Shown here piece by piece: positions 45,816-57,384 of a DNA stretch of 64,000 nt (position 1 is its first letter; every line of letters begins with the position of its first letter). The position numbers and the translations under genes are program-made. Below the pieces are notes generated by a model. It saw only the letters and a program-made list of their open reading frames with translations. It was not told the origin of the DNA and did no database searches. The stretch covers positions 5,527,701 through 5,591,700 of the forward strand of contig OZ026531.1 of the NCBI GenBank assembly GCA_964019695.1, written 5' to 3'. This DNA is from Loripinus fragilis. Lineage: Eukaryota; Mollusca; Bivalvia; Lucinida; Lucinidae.

Positions 45816-47240
45816 AGGTAAGGGTGCAAAGATCAGGAATCGATACAATCAAGTACCACACCTGACCCAGGATACCAATGGGAAAGTGACAAACTCACAG
45901 TTAGACACTACAAACGAGAGCCATATGATGTAGAATAAGGAACATCACCATCTATAAATGGGAAATTGACAATATCAAAATCAAAGTCGTCACGTTTATC
46001 ATAAATTTTGGTAGAAACAATATCATTAGAAATTGACAAATGCAAGTCTAAAATGTGGCGTCGGTATTAGAGGTATTGGCTTTATTCAGTTGGAGCTCTA
46101 AAGGGTATATTTGACTAACCATATTGTCAAAATAAACATTGTTAATATTTAAAATATCGTCTAAATATCTGGATGTAGTGTTAAACACATCAATAACATC
46201 AGCCTGCTTATCATCAGAAAGAGACATCATAAAGTCCCTCTCATAACAAAACAGGAATAAATCTGCAACCAGGGGAGCACAATTAGTGCCTCTAACTCTA
46301 AATTACGTAAAACTGAGATAGGCAAGGAACTTAAAAATAAAAATAAGCCATACCGACCATGATAAGTTAAAGCCAAAGAAAGATCCTTAAGAGAAGTATT
46401 TAATCGTTTTTCAGTACAAATGTTGCCATTTTTACGTTTACCATGAGATCTACTTTTACGTTTTTTACATTCCAGAACAGAAAAAACATCAAAATCTGGC
46501 ATTTTAGAAATGTAACCTTCATTGTTAATATTTAATTAAAGCCTAGAGGAAAATGTGATTGCAAAAAATTAATCCATTTAAGTTCAGTTTCAAGTCTCTT
46601 TATAATCTAATCTAGTTGATGAATTTGGATCATATATAATTTTTCAACCGGCTGAATCACAATTTTACTAGGTGAATAACCATTACTTTTGAAATGGCGA
46701 TAAAGAAATGTGTCAATTTTTTTAGGCATTTTCATTATACAAAAGTGCTCACGAAACCTAGTCTTAAGGGATCGGCAATGTCCAACATATTGCATTCCAC
46801 AATTAATTTCAGTTCAAGTTATAACATGAATCAGATCTGATGAAGTTCAGTCCATATCATTATTATTGATTACTGAAAATTGCCTACCATTTACGGATGA
46901 TGTAATGGTAGTTTTAGTACATAAATGTGTGCAATAGACACACCTCTTGGCATTGCACTTAGAAACATAAGGATACATTCCGGGTCTTTTGAATGCAATA
47001 AATGGTTAAGTATACTTACTTATCATAGGTGACCTAAGAGGAGATAACCTAATGGTACGAAGCATATCCCGAAAATTGTTAACTGAACTAGGAATACGAA
47101 CAGAGGACGCCGAATGTAAACTAATGGGAGATAAATGTAATTTTGTTATTTTCATTCTTATCATTAAAGTTGTGTGGGTAAGTACCATCCCAAGACAAGC
47201 AATCAACACACCGGTTATCAAAATGACAAGCCAGTATTAA
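45815..47240 (-). pseudogene. Naiad-type PLE with N-terminal endonuclease and two internal deletions
   Basis: On the minus strand an N-terminal part (N-F-R-D-M-L-R-T at about 47090) leads to a Cys/His cluster (K-C-N-A-K-R-C-V-Y-C-T-H, about 46960) and a GIY-YIG-type endonuclease: L-I-H-V-I-T, C-G-M-Q-Y-V-G and S-L-K-T-R-F-R-E-H at 46830-46720. This order, with endonuclease first, is that of Naiad elements. Two in-frame TGA codons lie at 46849-46847 and 46816-46814. After L-P-I-S-V-L-R the copy jumps to the reverse transcriptase at M-M-S-L-S-D-D with the catalytic Y-L-D-D (about 46165), losing the fingers and palm start. It then jumps from T-S-Y-G to the middle of the 3' UTR, ending at about 45815. 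It cannot be active; it is a deletion derivative. Confidence 0.8.
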
Positions 47241-47289
47241 TATAAGTCCTTAAAAGCAAAGGAAGGCATAACAAATGCAAGCGATAATC

Positions 47290-47640
47290 CAAATGGCTAA
47301 TACAAAAATAGCAAGTGAGTATGATCAGGAAATATCACAATCACAAACCGCAGACAACTCCGTGGCACCGCAAGGAAGAGCCGCTCAACCATCACGAGAC
47401 ACCAGGAAGACAAATTAAGCAAAGCAACCAGCTCTCTCTTCCCCATCAAGATGATTGCAATACTAGAATGAACATAAAGTAACGTACAACAAAACATAGA
47501 ACAATTACATACTCCCACAATGGGAGTAACAATAAACAAAAAGTCAACAACAACAGAACCACCGCCTTAGAACGGACAGCAGCCTAAGCCACTGGGGGCT
47601 TAAGTGCATTTTACTGGTGCCAAATCTTCGCCCTAGATTC
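47290..47640 (-). mobile_element. Naiad pseudo-LTR (5' side), minus strand
   Basis: This is the reverse complement of 50262-50615: TTAAGCCCC, CCGTTCTAAGGCGGTGGTTC, ATTCTAGTATTGCAATCATC. On the minus strand it lies directly upstream of the Naiad N-terminal coding part at 47.2 kb. Its start resembles the 3' UTR words GTTTAAGCCCTCCAGTAAAA and CCGTTCCAAGGCGGT, as expected for a pseudo-LTR. Confidence 0.7.
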
Positions 47641-47900
47641 TGCTGTTGTTGAAGTACAAGAAATGTTCAGCTCGCATGGAGGCCATCTAACTAATACAAT
47701 GTCCACAGGTATATAGAAAGCAGAAGTTATACAACGGGGTATCTAGTGATCTTAAATGCGGTACAAGACATAGAGGATATCCGTGGACAGGAATAATGGA
47801 AGGAGATTGTACACACAATCCTGAGGATTGGAATAATAAGAGCATCAAATGAAAGTGCAGGGATACTATTTAGGGTCACCACGAAGCACAGACAAAACAA
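47641..47900. other. Spacer between two Naiad pieces
   Basis: I see no protein match or repeat here. It may belong to the 5' pseudo-LTR or to target DNA. Confidence 0.3.
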
Positions 47901-47904
47901 CTCT

Positions 47905-50166
47905 GATAATCAAAGTAAATAAGGATGCAAAGATCAGGAATCGATACAATCAAGTACCACACCTGACCCAGGATATCAATGGGAAAGTGACAAACTCACG
48001 ATTAGACACCACAAACGAGAGCCAAGAGGTCATCCCTTTCCCAGCAGGTGACCACAAAGCACATATAAACAGACGCGCACAAAGACATAGCAAACACAAG
48101 ACAGAACAAAAACATTAAAGATCCACAAAAGAAGTACCGCCTTGGAACGGTCTGGAGGGCTTAAACCGGTTTAAAGGCGCCAACCTCACCCTTAATTCAG
48201 ATGTGGATCAAGACACATAGATGTTGGGTTTGCATGAAAGACCCCTAACTTATCAATGCATCATCACCTAGAACATAAAAATCAAGATATAACAAGGAGA
48301 TAAAGCAAAGATAAGGACTCAACAGTAAATAAAACTGAATACCAGAGCAAAAGAAATCCAACAGGTAAACCCCGGTGGGCTCAAAATAACAGCCAAAGCA
48401 TCAGGCCCCTACCATCTCATCAATAGATAAGTCTTTAAGTCGGAACCATCCTAGAGTCTAAAGTCTGACCCACCGGCGTGCAATTAAAGAGGAAAGCAAA
48501 GTTGCCGACCGTGATTGGGTTGACCACCAAGCATGCAGTCTGTTGCAATGCATTAATGTTATAGCCAATCTTTTTTATAATTGGAAATTATTTTGATGAA
48601 CTGCGCTGAAAAATTATTAGAGCCAACAATCTTCTTCAATTTATACACCAAGTCACTATAGAATTCAGGTTCCGAAAGTCCTTGGCGCAAGAGAGATTTT
48701 AGTCCAACTTGGAATTTAGAAATCAAATCATAGTATCGTCTTTAAAATTTTGAAACTGTTCTGTGAAGTTTATGATACCGATAGCCTTGATTAAGAAGTA
48801 TCTGAGTTAACAATTTATTGCGAGTATTGAAGTCAGAAACATAGCTAGATGCTCTAGCAAAACGAATGAGTTGAGAGATATAGACTCCATATGATGTAGA
48901 ACGAGGAACATCACCAACTAAAAATGGAAAATCGACAATATCAAAATCAAAGTCGTCACGTTTATCATAAATTTTGGTAGAAACAATATCATTAGAAATT
49001 GACAAATGCAAGTTTAAAAATGCGGCTAAGGTATCGGAGGTATTGGCTTTATTCAGTTGGAGCTCTGAAGGGTATATTTGACTAACCATGTTGTCAAAAT
49101 AAACATTATTAATATTTAAAATATCGTCAAAATATCTGGATGTCCTCTTAAACGCATCAATAACATCAGCCTGCTTATCGTCAGAAAGAGACATCATAAA
49201 GTCCCTCTCATAACAAAACAGGAATAAATCTGCAACCAGTGTGACCACAATTAGTGTCCATAGGAATCCAAACTACTTGTCTATACAGCTTTTTGCCAAA
49301 TCGAATAAAAATGTTGTCCAACAAAAAAGTCAGTGCATCACATACATTTTGAACGACCATGCATGATATTTTCCAGTTTTTTTTTTCTGAAGTAAAAAAT
49401 GCATTTCTGTCATTACATGCAAGGTAAGGAGAGCCTTCTCTCTGGAAGGTTCTTTCGATAAGATCAATAAGTTTATCTTTAATTAAATTATGAGGTAAAG
49501 TAGTGCAAAGAGTAGAAAAATCATAAGTAGACAAACTGGTCGCATTGAAATCTCTAGCTTTAAGTTTATTTAAAAGTTCACCTGAATTTTTACTAGACCA
49601 AAATAGGTTTTTACCGGATCTCTCATATACCTTTTCACAATACTTGATAACATGTTTTTAATGGCTGTAAGACACGAGGTTAACAATTTAGAAAGTTCTG
49701 TTGTCGTACAAGAACTAAAACTAGCAATAATTCTTGCTTTATAGGGTTTTTATGGAGTTTAGGTAACCAGTACAACGTAGAAACTTTGTCTTGATTTTCT
49801 TTAGCTTTGACACCAAAATGTAGGGCTGTATGACAACCATGCCCATCAACAATCAACAATCACCCTCTCACTTAAAGAAGGCTGCAGTTTATAGTCATTA
49901 GTGTCAACAAGCTCACGCTTAAGAGTATTAATTTAATACAATCGTCAAACAACTACAACATTGTTAGTATCTTTATCTGCTTGAACCAAAACATAGTTCC
50001 TATGAAAATCCTGGATACCACGTTTAAGATGACGAAAAGAAGATTTAGGTTTAGGGGGTAAAATATGTGTATAACGAGAGTAAAATGAAATACGAGTAAT
50101 AATTTTAAAAATGTTAATCTTCCATTCCTTCAAGGCATCCGCCTCGTCTGGGTTGCACGCATACAC
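47905..50166 (-). pseudogene. Naiad-type PLE reverse transcriptase, 5'-truncated
   Basis: Coding similarity starts at D-A-L-K-E-W-K-I-N near 50130. It continues through Y-W-L-P-K-L-H-K near 49770, S-S-C-T-T-T-E-L-S-K, Y-D-F-S-T-L (motif A, about 49522), L-V-A-D-L-F-L-F and the catalytic Y-F-D-D at 49134-49123, then T-S-Y-G-V-Y-I-S-Q-L-I-R to V-Y-K-L-K-K-I-V near 48645. The 3' UTR runs to about 47905 (CCTGATCTTTGCATCC on the minus strand). Damage includes a 7-bp tandem duplication near 49850, a 1-bp loss near 49737, a frameshift near 49240 and a TAA near 48740. A TGA at 49947-49945 lies after V-V-V-V, where relatives have Cys. The endonuclease part is missing. Confidence 0.82.
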
Positions 50167-50261
50167 ACTATATATTCAACCAAAATGGATCAACACTTAA
50201 ATTAACCCATTTAATATGAATAGAATATACCATTCTTTTCAGTTGGACCAGACCATTAGCG

Positions 50262-50615
50262 GTTTTAGGGCGAAGATTTGGTACCAGTAAAATGCATTTA
50301 AGCCCCCCCCCCCCGGTGGCTTAGGCTGCTGTCCGTTCTAAGGCGGTGGTTCTGTTGTTGTTGACTTTTTGTTTATTGTTACTCCCATTGTGGGAGTCTG
50401 TAATTGTTCTATGTTTTGTTGTGCGTTACTTTATGTCCATTCTAGCATTGCAATCATCTTGATGGGGAAGAGAGAGCTGGTTACTTTGCTTAATTTGTCT
50501 TCCTGGTGTCTCGTGATGGTTGAGCGGCTCTTCCTCGCGGTGCCGCGGGGTTGTCTGCAGTTTGTGATTGTGGTATTTCCTGATCATACTCACTATTTTT
50601 GGTTAATATAATTAC
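50262..50615 (+). mobile_element. Naiad pseudo-LTR, plus strand, head-to-head with the copy to its left
   Basis: TTAAGCCCC + C run, GTCCGTTCTAAGGCGGTGGT, GGGAAGAGAGAGCTGGTTAC and TGATCATACTCAC repeat the sequence at 47640-47290 in the opposite orientation, with about 97% identity by eye. It is followed by unrelated DNA, not by Naiad coding sequence. Confidence 0.75.
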
Positions 50616-51800
50616 TTTCCAGAATTTGTGTGCATTTGTTAAAACTGACTCATTCCCAAATATTTCCCCACATAGTCAGTGGAACTAAACACAAACACGA
50701 AAAATAACAAAGAAGCACTTCAACCATTGGAGGTACAGCGTATCGATGACGTTGTGTGCATGGTGATTGAATCTTGCATTTTATTTGATTGTGGTAACAC
50801 TCAAATTGGTTAGATTACAGAAGGTACAAGAAACCAAACTTAGTTTTATATCCCTAGAAATTAGAATCCTTTATTATATTAATATTTTGTTTCGGTATCT
50901 AGGGATCGCTAAAATTGGACTAGCCCCAATAAACGATATATTTCTACCAAATCCTTAGACGCAGAACACTGCTTTCAACAAGCGGTATTAAATATCTTGT
51001 CTTGGGTTTATTTTAATTGTACTTGTGCAAGAAGCGACTGCTGTGCAGCGCTGTACAGGTAGGGGCTAGAAAGAGACTTCATAAAAGAGAACATTATCAC
51101 TAGTTATATAAAATAGTGTGTGGGGGTGGGGGGGGTATTGGGCCAAACGACCCATCAGAATAGGTCGAAACGACCCACCCTAAATCCAGGCCGAAAACGA
51201 CCCAGCCGAAACGGCCCACAACCTATGTTTAATGCTACGTCTGCTTTCCAGCGTCAAGGCATTGACCGATATATAGGTTACTGGTCATTGCCACCATGTC
51301 GTGCAACAGAACCCACAGCTGCTTCTTTGGTCTTAAACATTACTATCAGCGAGCCTCTGCTGATAACATAAGCAGAACGTTTGGGCCAAGATCTAGTCCG
51401 ACAAAGAGTTTAAAAGACGGTATTCCTGACTTATATCATTGATGGGACAGCGCGGGCGCTCGGGGTTCTCGCGGCTTTAAAACTTATATAGGCGTCTGGT
51501 AAATAAAGCAAATTTCGATAATCTCAAGGTCTATTCTGTTTTCAAATGCAGAGCCTATAACCATAAATTTGCACTTTTATCTATACGTTCCTTCCATGCG
51601 TATATGAGCAGTTAAAGACCTCAACTTAAACGGTAAGATTTGTCTTATGCAATTCTGTCTTATAAGACTCCTTTTTAGAATAAAATACATGGAGATAGTT
51701 TCATCACCGAGGAAGGTGACGTTGTTGTTTACGTAAAAATGATTGATTGATTGTATTTGTTTACGTCATTCGGTTTGTTGATACATGTACTCATTTTAAA
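50616..51800. other. Noncoding region with a CGACCCA minisatellite
   Basis: At 51120-51225 a G-run is followed by repeats of the words AACGACCCA and GGCCGAAA at 20-25 bp spacing. No exon was recognised. Confidence 0.4.
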
Positions 51801-51806
51801 ACCATG

Positions 51807-51996
51807 TACTGTCGTGCCAACCAAGAGTAACAGTGACGTATGTTTTGTTTACAAAGATATCAGGGACTTAAAATCGATAGATCACTTGTGTATAAATCCT
51901 AGGATAGGATAAATACACAAGTGATCTATCGATTCGTGTTAGTGCAAATGGAATGAACAGGTTACGTCACTGTCACTCTTGGTTGGCACGACAGTA
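51807..51996. repeat. 190-bp palindrome with CRE half-sites
   Basis: The outer arms TACTGTCGTGCCAACCAAGA and TCTTGGTTGGCACGACAGTA continue inward with ACAGTGACGTA / TACGTCACTGT. The inner arms AATCGATAGATCACTTGTGT and ACACAAGTGATCTATCGATT meet near 51905. Confidence 0.8.
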
Positions 51997-53408
51997 GCTT
52001 GTGATGTTATGAAAGAAAGAACTCTTTATCTGCTAAAGCCGAGTTCATTGATATGGCACTTAATGCCAAATCTTTTCTTGTTCTTATAAACAGGTAAAAC
52101 ATGACTTTTCACTGCTACGCGCATATGCAGTAATCTGTGGTAGGTTCAATATAACTGTAAACTGAGACTACCTGCACGACAAAAATCAAGGCAAACTTGC
52201 CAGTGTTTGTTTACAACGATCTCATCTATCTTTCAAACTACTGACTACTATATTTGGGCTATCCGGCCGTTTATGTAATTTTTGCACTTATTGCCCATGC
52301 GTGAAGTCACTCTTTAATCATTAATATCAGTTCTCTGAGAGCACCCAAATTCCCATAGACAATTCCACGCACCGTCTCAGAATCAAATGAAACTTTCACA
52401 CAATGATTATGACCACCCAATAACAGCATAAATATAGTTAACCAGCAGAATAAAAATGATCAAATTAAGCCAAATTTCTCATATGCAAGTATTGAAAATA
52501 GCTGTCTTTCATGTGAAAATATCAATATAAAAATAGCATACGTCTAAAATAGTTTTTTTTTCTTCCAAGTCAACCATATCTTGCTAACAAATATCAGATG
52601 TTTATTTCAAAATTTAACAATTACAAAGTTTTGTGTCACAAGCGTGAAGAATAGAGACTCTTCAATATTTCTCAAAAAGTTAAAATCACTATTTTAGGCA
52701 ATATTTGAAAAGATAGAGTCAAAAATGCACTGCACTTAGAACATTTTAATAACGTTTTTTAGAACTGACTAAAAAGTTATTAAATTTATATAAAAAACAT
52801 GAGTGGGTTAATTGGATCTTATTGCAAAATGAACGCTTTAATTATGGCACTGTACAGCAAATTTTAAAACAGGTTTTAATGGAGCACTGTCATAAACATG
52901 TTACACCAATATAATTAATTAAACTGCAAGTCCTTTTGATAAATAACCTGCTCCCTGGAAGGGTTTTAGGTCAAAATTGTTTGAAAACGTATTCTCATCT
53001 TGAAAATAGTGCTTATATTCCCTATTTTAGGCCCAAAATTGCAAAAAAAAAAAAAACAGGTGGTAGGGAAAATCAACCAAAGATTGACCTTTATTGTGAA
53101 AGGCTTGCTTGGCAGAAATGTACTATAATCAAAATAGTATTGGCCCTGCTAGATTTTAAAATCAAGTTGATTAAACTATTAATATTGTTTTTAGAGAAAG
53201 GGGGCAATAACTCTTTATAAGGAACTGAAATGCTAGGATTTTGGAGGGTTTTTCTATATACCAGGATTAATAAAAAATAACTGAAAGTTGGTTAATATCC
53301 CTTTGGACTGAGTTGACACGCTTGACTGAAACTTAAAACACCTATAGAATGAACCTTTGTGCTTTATTGCATGTAGATGTTGACGTCTTATCATCTTCAA
53401 TGTGCAAC
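51997..53408. other. AT-rich noncoding DNA
   Basis: Nothing recognisable except a run of 14 A near 53043. Short open frames have no domain or splice support. Confidence 0.4.
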
Positions 53409-53422
53409 CGAAGACCGCCTCT

Positions 53423-53620
53423 AGGGAGCGCAGTGGCTCAGTGGTAGAGTGCTTGACTCGAGACCGAAGGGTCGCGGGTTCGAGCCTCACCGGTGTCTCT
53501 GCGTTGTGGTCCTTGAGCAAGATAAATTTATCCTAGCTTAGTACTGGTTCAACCCAGGAAGACCCGTATATAACTGAAAGATTGTTGATGGAACCTAAAG
53601 AATCAAATCAAACAAACAAA
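53423..53620 (+). repeat. tRNA-derived SINE, full length, with perfect target duplication
   Basis: The head has box A (TGGCTCAGTGGTAGAGTG) and a perfect box B core (GGTTCGAGCCT). The body has GGTCCTTGAGCAAGATAAAT and CTTAGTACTGGTTCAACCCA, and the tail ends in (CAAA)n. The 14-bp duplication CGAAGACCGCCTCT is exact at 53409-53422 and 53621-53634. It is the reference copy for this family in the window. Confidence 0.9.
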
Positions 53621-54177
53621 CGAAGACCGCCTCTCAGCGATGTGCGTTCGCGCTGACGACATTTCTGACGAAGCAGAGATGAATTTAAAAGTATTTCAAA
53701 TCTAAAACAGTACATGTATAACAACGGATCTTTTATCTTGCCAATTGTATCAAACAATGTGCTAGCAATGTTTTGAAGAAGTAAAATAGAAAGTAAATAA
53801 TGCGATATTCGTTGCCTAGCAACCAAAATCGAAGGAAATTCTATTTTTGACAAAACACCAGATTTAGATGCTATGGAAACCGTTAATTCCTAAGAATATT
53901 TAAGATATGCATTCAGATATTATAAACAATGACTTAGCACAATGAAATGGTTATATAATATAGTACTTAGTTGTAACTTTGTCTCTAGAATGAACCATTA
54001 TTGGTGGGTTGGGTATATTTTTGGATGAAATTTTCTGAAAAGTGATTTAATTTTCCTGTTATTTGTGGAATAAAATTCCAACATCTCAATAACAGTTATT
54101 GCTTTTAACAAAATATATACAAACATTTTATTTGCAACAAATGGATAAGTGAGTGTAACTTTTTTTGTATATAGACT

Positions 54178-54520
54178 TCGAACTGAAAAAGGTCCTGCTC
54201 CCCCCTCCCCCCCCCCTAGGGAATTTCGCAGACATATCCTATCTTGAAGAAAATTTCAAGCCGTATCTTTAAAGAGATGTTTGCACTCTGTGCTCTGGGG
54301 CGTTAGTCTCTGACAGCCTGTTACATATGTTACTGTAACAAACTAAGGAAAAAATCAAAATGAAAGTTTGAGCTACAGAAAGAAGACATTAAACCATCTA
54401 ATTATTCAAAGTTCTTATGTAGTTTGCAAGCTGGATGCCTAAGCTACATAAAAGCTGCATTTTAAACAAAATTACAGCCCTCAATGGTGTTATATGCGTT
54501 ACATAGATTAAATTTCTCTT
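54178..54520 (+). repeat. Diverged direct repeat, left copy
   Basis: GCAGACATATCCTATCTTGA, GATGTTTGCACTCTGTGCTC and ACAGAAAGAAGACATTAAAC match, in the same order and orientation, the segment at 61985-62320. The copies are perhaps 70-75% identical by eye. Confidence 0.65.
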
Positions 54521-55284
54521 TGAAAGTTGAAATCGTTGCTAACATCATTTAATTTTACAGACGATTTGCGCATTTTTACAAGTGTTTTTAATCTTAGTTT
54601 ACTAAAATACTCATTTGACTAATAGAAAAAACAAAGTTTGCTTTTCTATCTCAAATGCATTGTTTTATATGAGCTTTTAAACAATCCTACCTCCAATTTT
54701 AAGTATCCAATTTTGGTATCCATTATTGAAGAAACATATGTCGAAATATTTGACGCTCGTGGATATCTTACATTTTTGGCACTGTCTTGCTAATGCAATA
54801 AAGAATCATACATTTGCAAGTTTGACATCAGGATCAGAGCGTTTATTAAAGTATGTAATGTATGTTACATGGCATAATGAATGAGCAAGGAAATTGTCTT
54901 GGAAGTAAGAGATGATATTTCGGAAAAAAATACTATTTTTCACATGTTTTCCTATTAATCTCTAGCCTCTGGTGCCTTAGTCTTAGTAATTACTGTCATT
55001 GCTGATAACAAGCCCATGAAATTATGTTACAGATGTTATATATAATCTTTTTTATCACATATTTCCTAATGCCTATAATATTAAAATATATAGACATATA
55101 GATAGAAAATAATAGTTCTCATTTAAATGACACAATTTAATAAATATTCCTATTAAATATAATTATTCAAAAACAATCTTTATTCAAGTCAGCCTCACAA
55201 TGTCTATCATTGTGTCTGCTTCTATGGCAAAATAATCACCCATTTCATCACAACCAGTAGAATCATGGCATAGTATTCAGTAAA
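54521..55284. other. AT-rich noncoding DNA
   Basis: The first part (to about 54560) extends the direct repeat at 62330. After that I see nothing. Confidence 0.35.
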
Positions 55285-55286
55285 GC

Positions 55287-55410
55287 ACATCCATTCGAAC
55301 GAGATATAATATGTCGATCTAGATATGACCACTTATAATATATCCAGAACGAAATATATTATGTCAATGGACATATCCCATATATTTCGATCGAAATATT
55401 GTTTTTCTCA
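55287..55410. repeat. AT-rich inverted arm, left
   Basis: GCACATCCATTCGAACGAGA + TATAATATGTCGATC is repeated in inverted orientation at 61976. The arm is made of short ATAT-type palindromes separated by CGA words. Confidence 0.65.
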
Positions 55411-57139
55411 ATCCGCATACGTGGTCATTCTTGCGTCATGCGCAGTCTCGTATCAATGTGCGCATAGCGCGAAATTATGAATTCGAAAAAAAAAAACAAT
55501 TTATATCTACAAAAAAGCCAGCGTCATGGGTAAGTTCACCGGGGAAATTTTTTACAACCTACTGTCCAAAGTTCTTGTCCTCCAATGTTGAAGTAAATCC
55601 AAGTAGCGTTTCAAATATTCCACTCGACACATTGTTTGTCACGTTGTTGGAAACCTGGATACATCACCCTGGTCCGTCATTACATTACAGGCACCGAATA
55701 AAACCTACAGGTTTCGTAATTTTAACGTATAGGTAATGAATAAAATGGAGAAAAAAGATAGTTGCGAATCCGCAAGAGTACATTCAATGTTAAGGTTTTC
55801 AATTACGAACCCCACAAATTATGATTCAATTTATTTGGAATATCTGGAAATGTTCCTGTTGAGGCATACGCAAGAAATGCAATATCTGCTGGGACCAGCC
55901 AGTGCTGATTACATTTTCTATAGTATGACCTGTCTTTAGAATATCGTCAAACGTATACGTATATTCTAGGAACATACATATGCTAGTTTCTTTATGCGAA
56001 CATGGAACTGTACATGTACAAACAACTGACCATCATATAGATTTAGACGACATCGAACATCGAGCAAACAAAGAACTCTTATTTTTCCACAACAAATTGA
56101 TAAAAAAAATTACACACACAAGCATAGTCGCAGAATGAAAAGATTTTGTAAGCTACGTTTGAAATAGGGATCTAACCTCAAAACATCAAGTGGCAATAAA
56201 AATTCTCAAATCTACAATTGTAAACAGGCCCGTACATCAGCAATATAGTGTGGTTGGGATCCTAGGGGAGGTTATGAGTTACTCTCATTTTTTTTATTGC
56301 TATTTGTACCCAAAATAGTATCAGGCATAGCCCAGAAATATTTGAAATTTTAGCATACCCCAAAATATATTCCCATTCTGTACCCTAAACTTAAAAAAGA
56401 CCCCCGGCGTGGGGATGTGGGGGTGCTACGTGTAGGTACAGCCCCCTAGATGGGCAAATTATTTCAAAATTCAAGACTCCCCCATTTTCCTTTGTAATAG
56501 TCTTCCATTCTAATGCGTACGGTCCTGGTATAGTATTCACAGTGGACCATCGTACAGTTTTTAAAATCGGAAGCTGCTACTACTTTACGCTCAAAAATGG
56601 TTAGCTGCTTTACTAAAACTTTTAAAATAACAAAAAATCAATACAATGAATAAATAACACCTTTCGAAAAACACATGAATAGTAAGGTAAGAGATGTGTC
56701 TCTTTGATTTCGTTTCAATTTTGAACCATATGGTGCCATGTGTTACACTAGACAGCGATTTTGATGTAGCATCAGTGTTATTTTTCATTCCCGCCTACGG
56801 TAAGCGTTATTTTTTCATATTTAGTCTTTCTTTCGATCATTCTGCACATTTTCTAAAATACCCCAACCACAAAACAATTATAAGCCTACATATTTCAGTA
56901 CCTGTTTGCTAGTTTTGCTTTAATTCCATCAAAATATAAAATACTTTGTTTTGGACCCATCATATTGCTGACTGTACACTTAGCTGCAAGCCGAGTTTTA
57001 CTCCCTGTACGAGTAGCTGTGATTATCATTGAATGAATCAATCGTGCAGTTTTTGACATACAATGTATTTGTGGCCTTAATAAACCTCTATTGATTACAG
57101 AACTATATCATGTCCATATACAAAAAGGTAAAATAGATA
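55411..57139. other. Noncoding region with one possible 5' exon
   Basis: A CpG-containing patch at 55425-55485 (GCGTCATGCGCAG, TGCGCATAGCGCG) is followed by a consensus splice donor TCATGG|GTAAGT at about 55529. A transcription start there is possible but unproven. A decayed MITE related to 45324 is at about 56300-56460. Confidence 0.3.
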
Positions 57140-57144
57140 TGTTG

Positions 57145-57384
57145 CAGTGGCGGATCCAGGATTTCTGGAAATGAGGTTCATATCTATAAAGGTGTGAGCT
57201 TCGCTTTGCTGATTTTTTTCTCATTTTTCTTAAAAATACCATGTAAATGAAATAATTTGGTCTCAATGAGACATGAAAATGTAATAATTTGTTCTCACTG
57301 AAACCATGAAAATGAAATCATTTGGTCTCAAAAACGGGGGATGGGGAGGAGGTTCAAGCGAAGCCCCCTCTGGATCCGCCACTG
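57145..57384. mobile_element. 240-bp nonautonomous DNA transposon, CAGTGGCGGATCCAG ends
   Basis: The terminal inverted repeats CAGTGGCGGATCCAGGA and CTGGATCCGCCACTG are flanked by the 5-bp duplication TGTTG (57140-57144 and 57385-57389). The interior has three short repeats of ATGAAATAATTTGGTCTCA. The ends and duplication length relate it to the GCGGATCCAG family. Confidence 0.85.

Noticed and set aside
55431..55939. Two adjacent open frames on the plus strand
   Set aside because: No domain is visible and composition is not coding-like. Only the splice donor at about 55529 is noted as a weak possibility.
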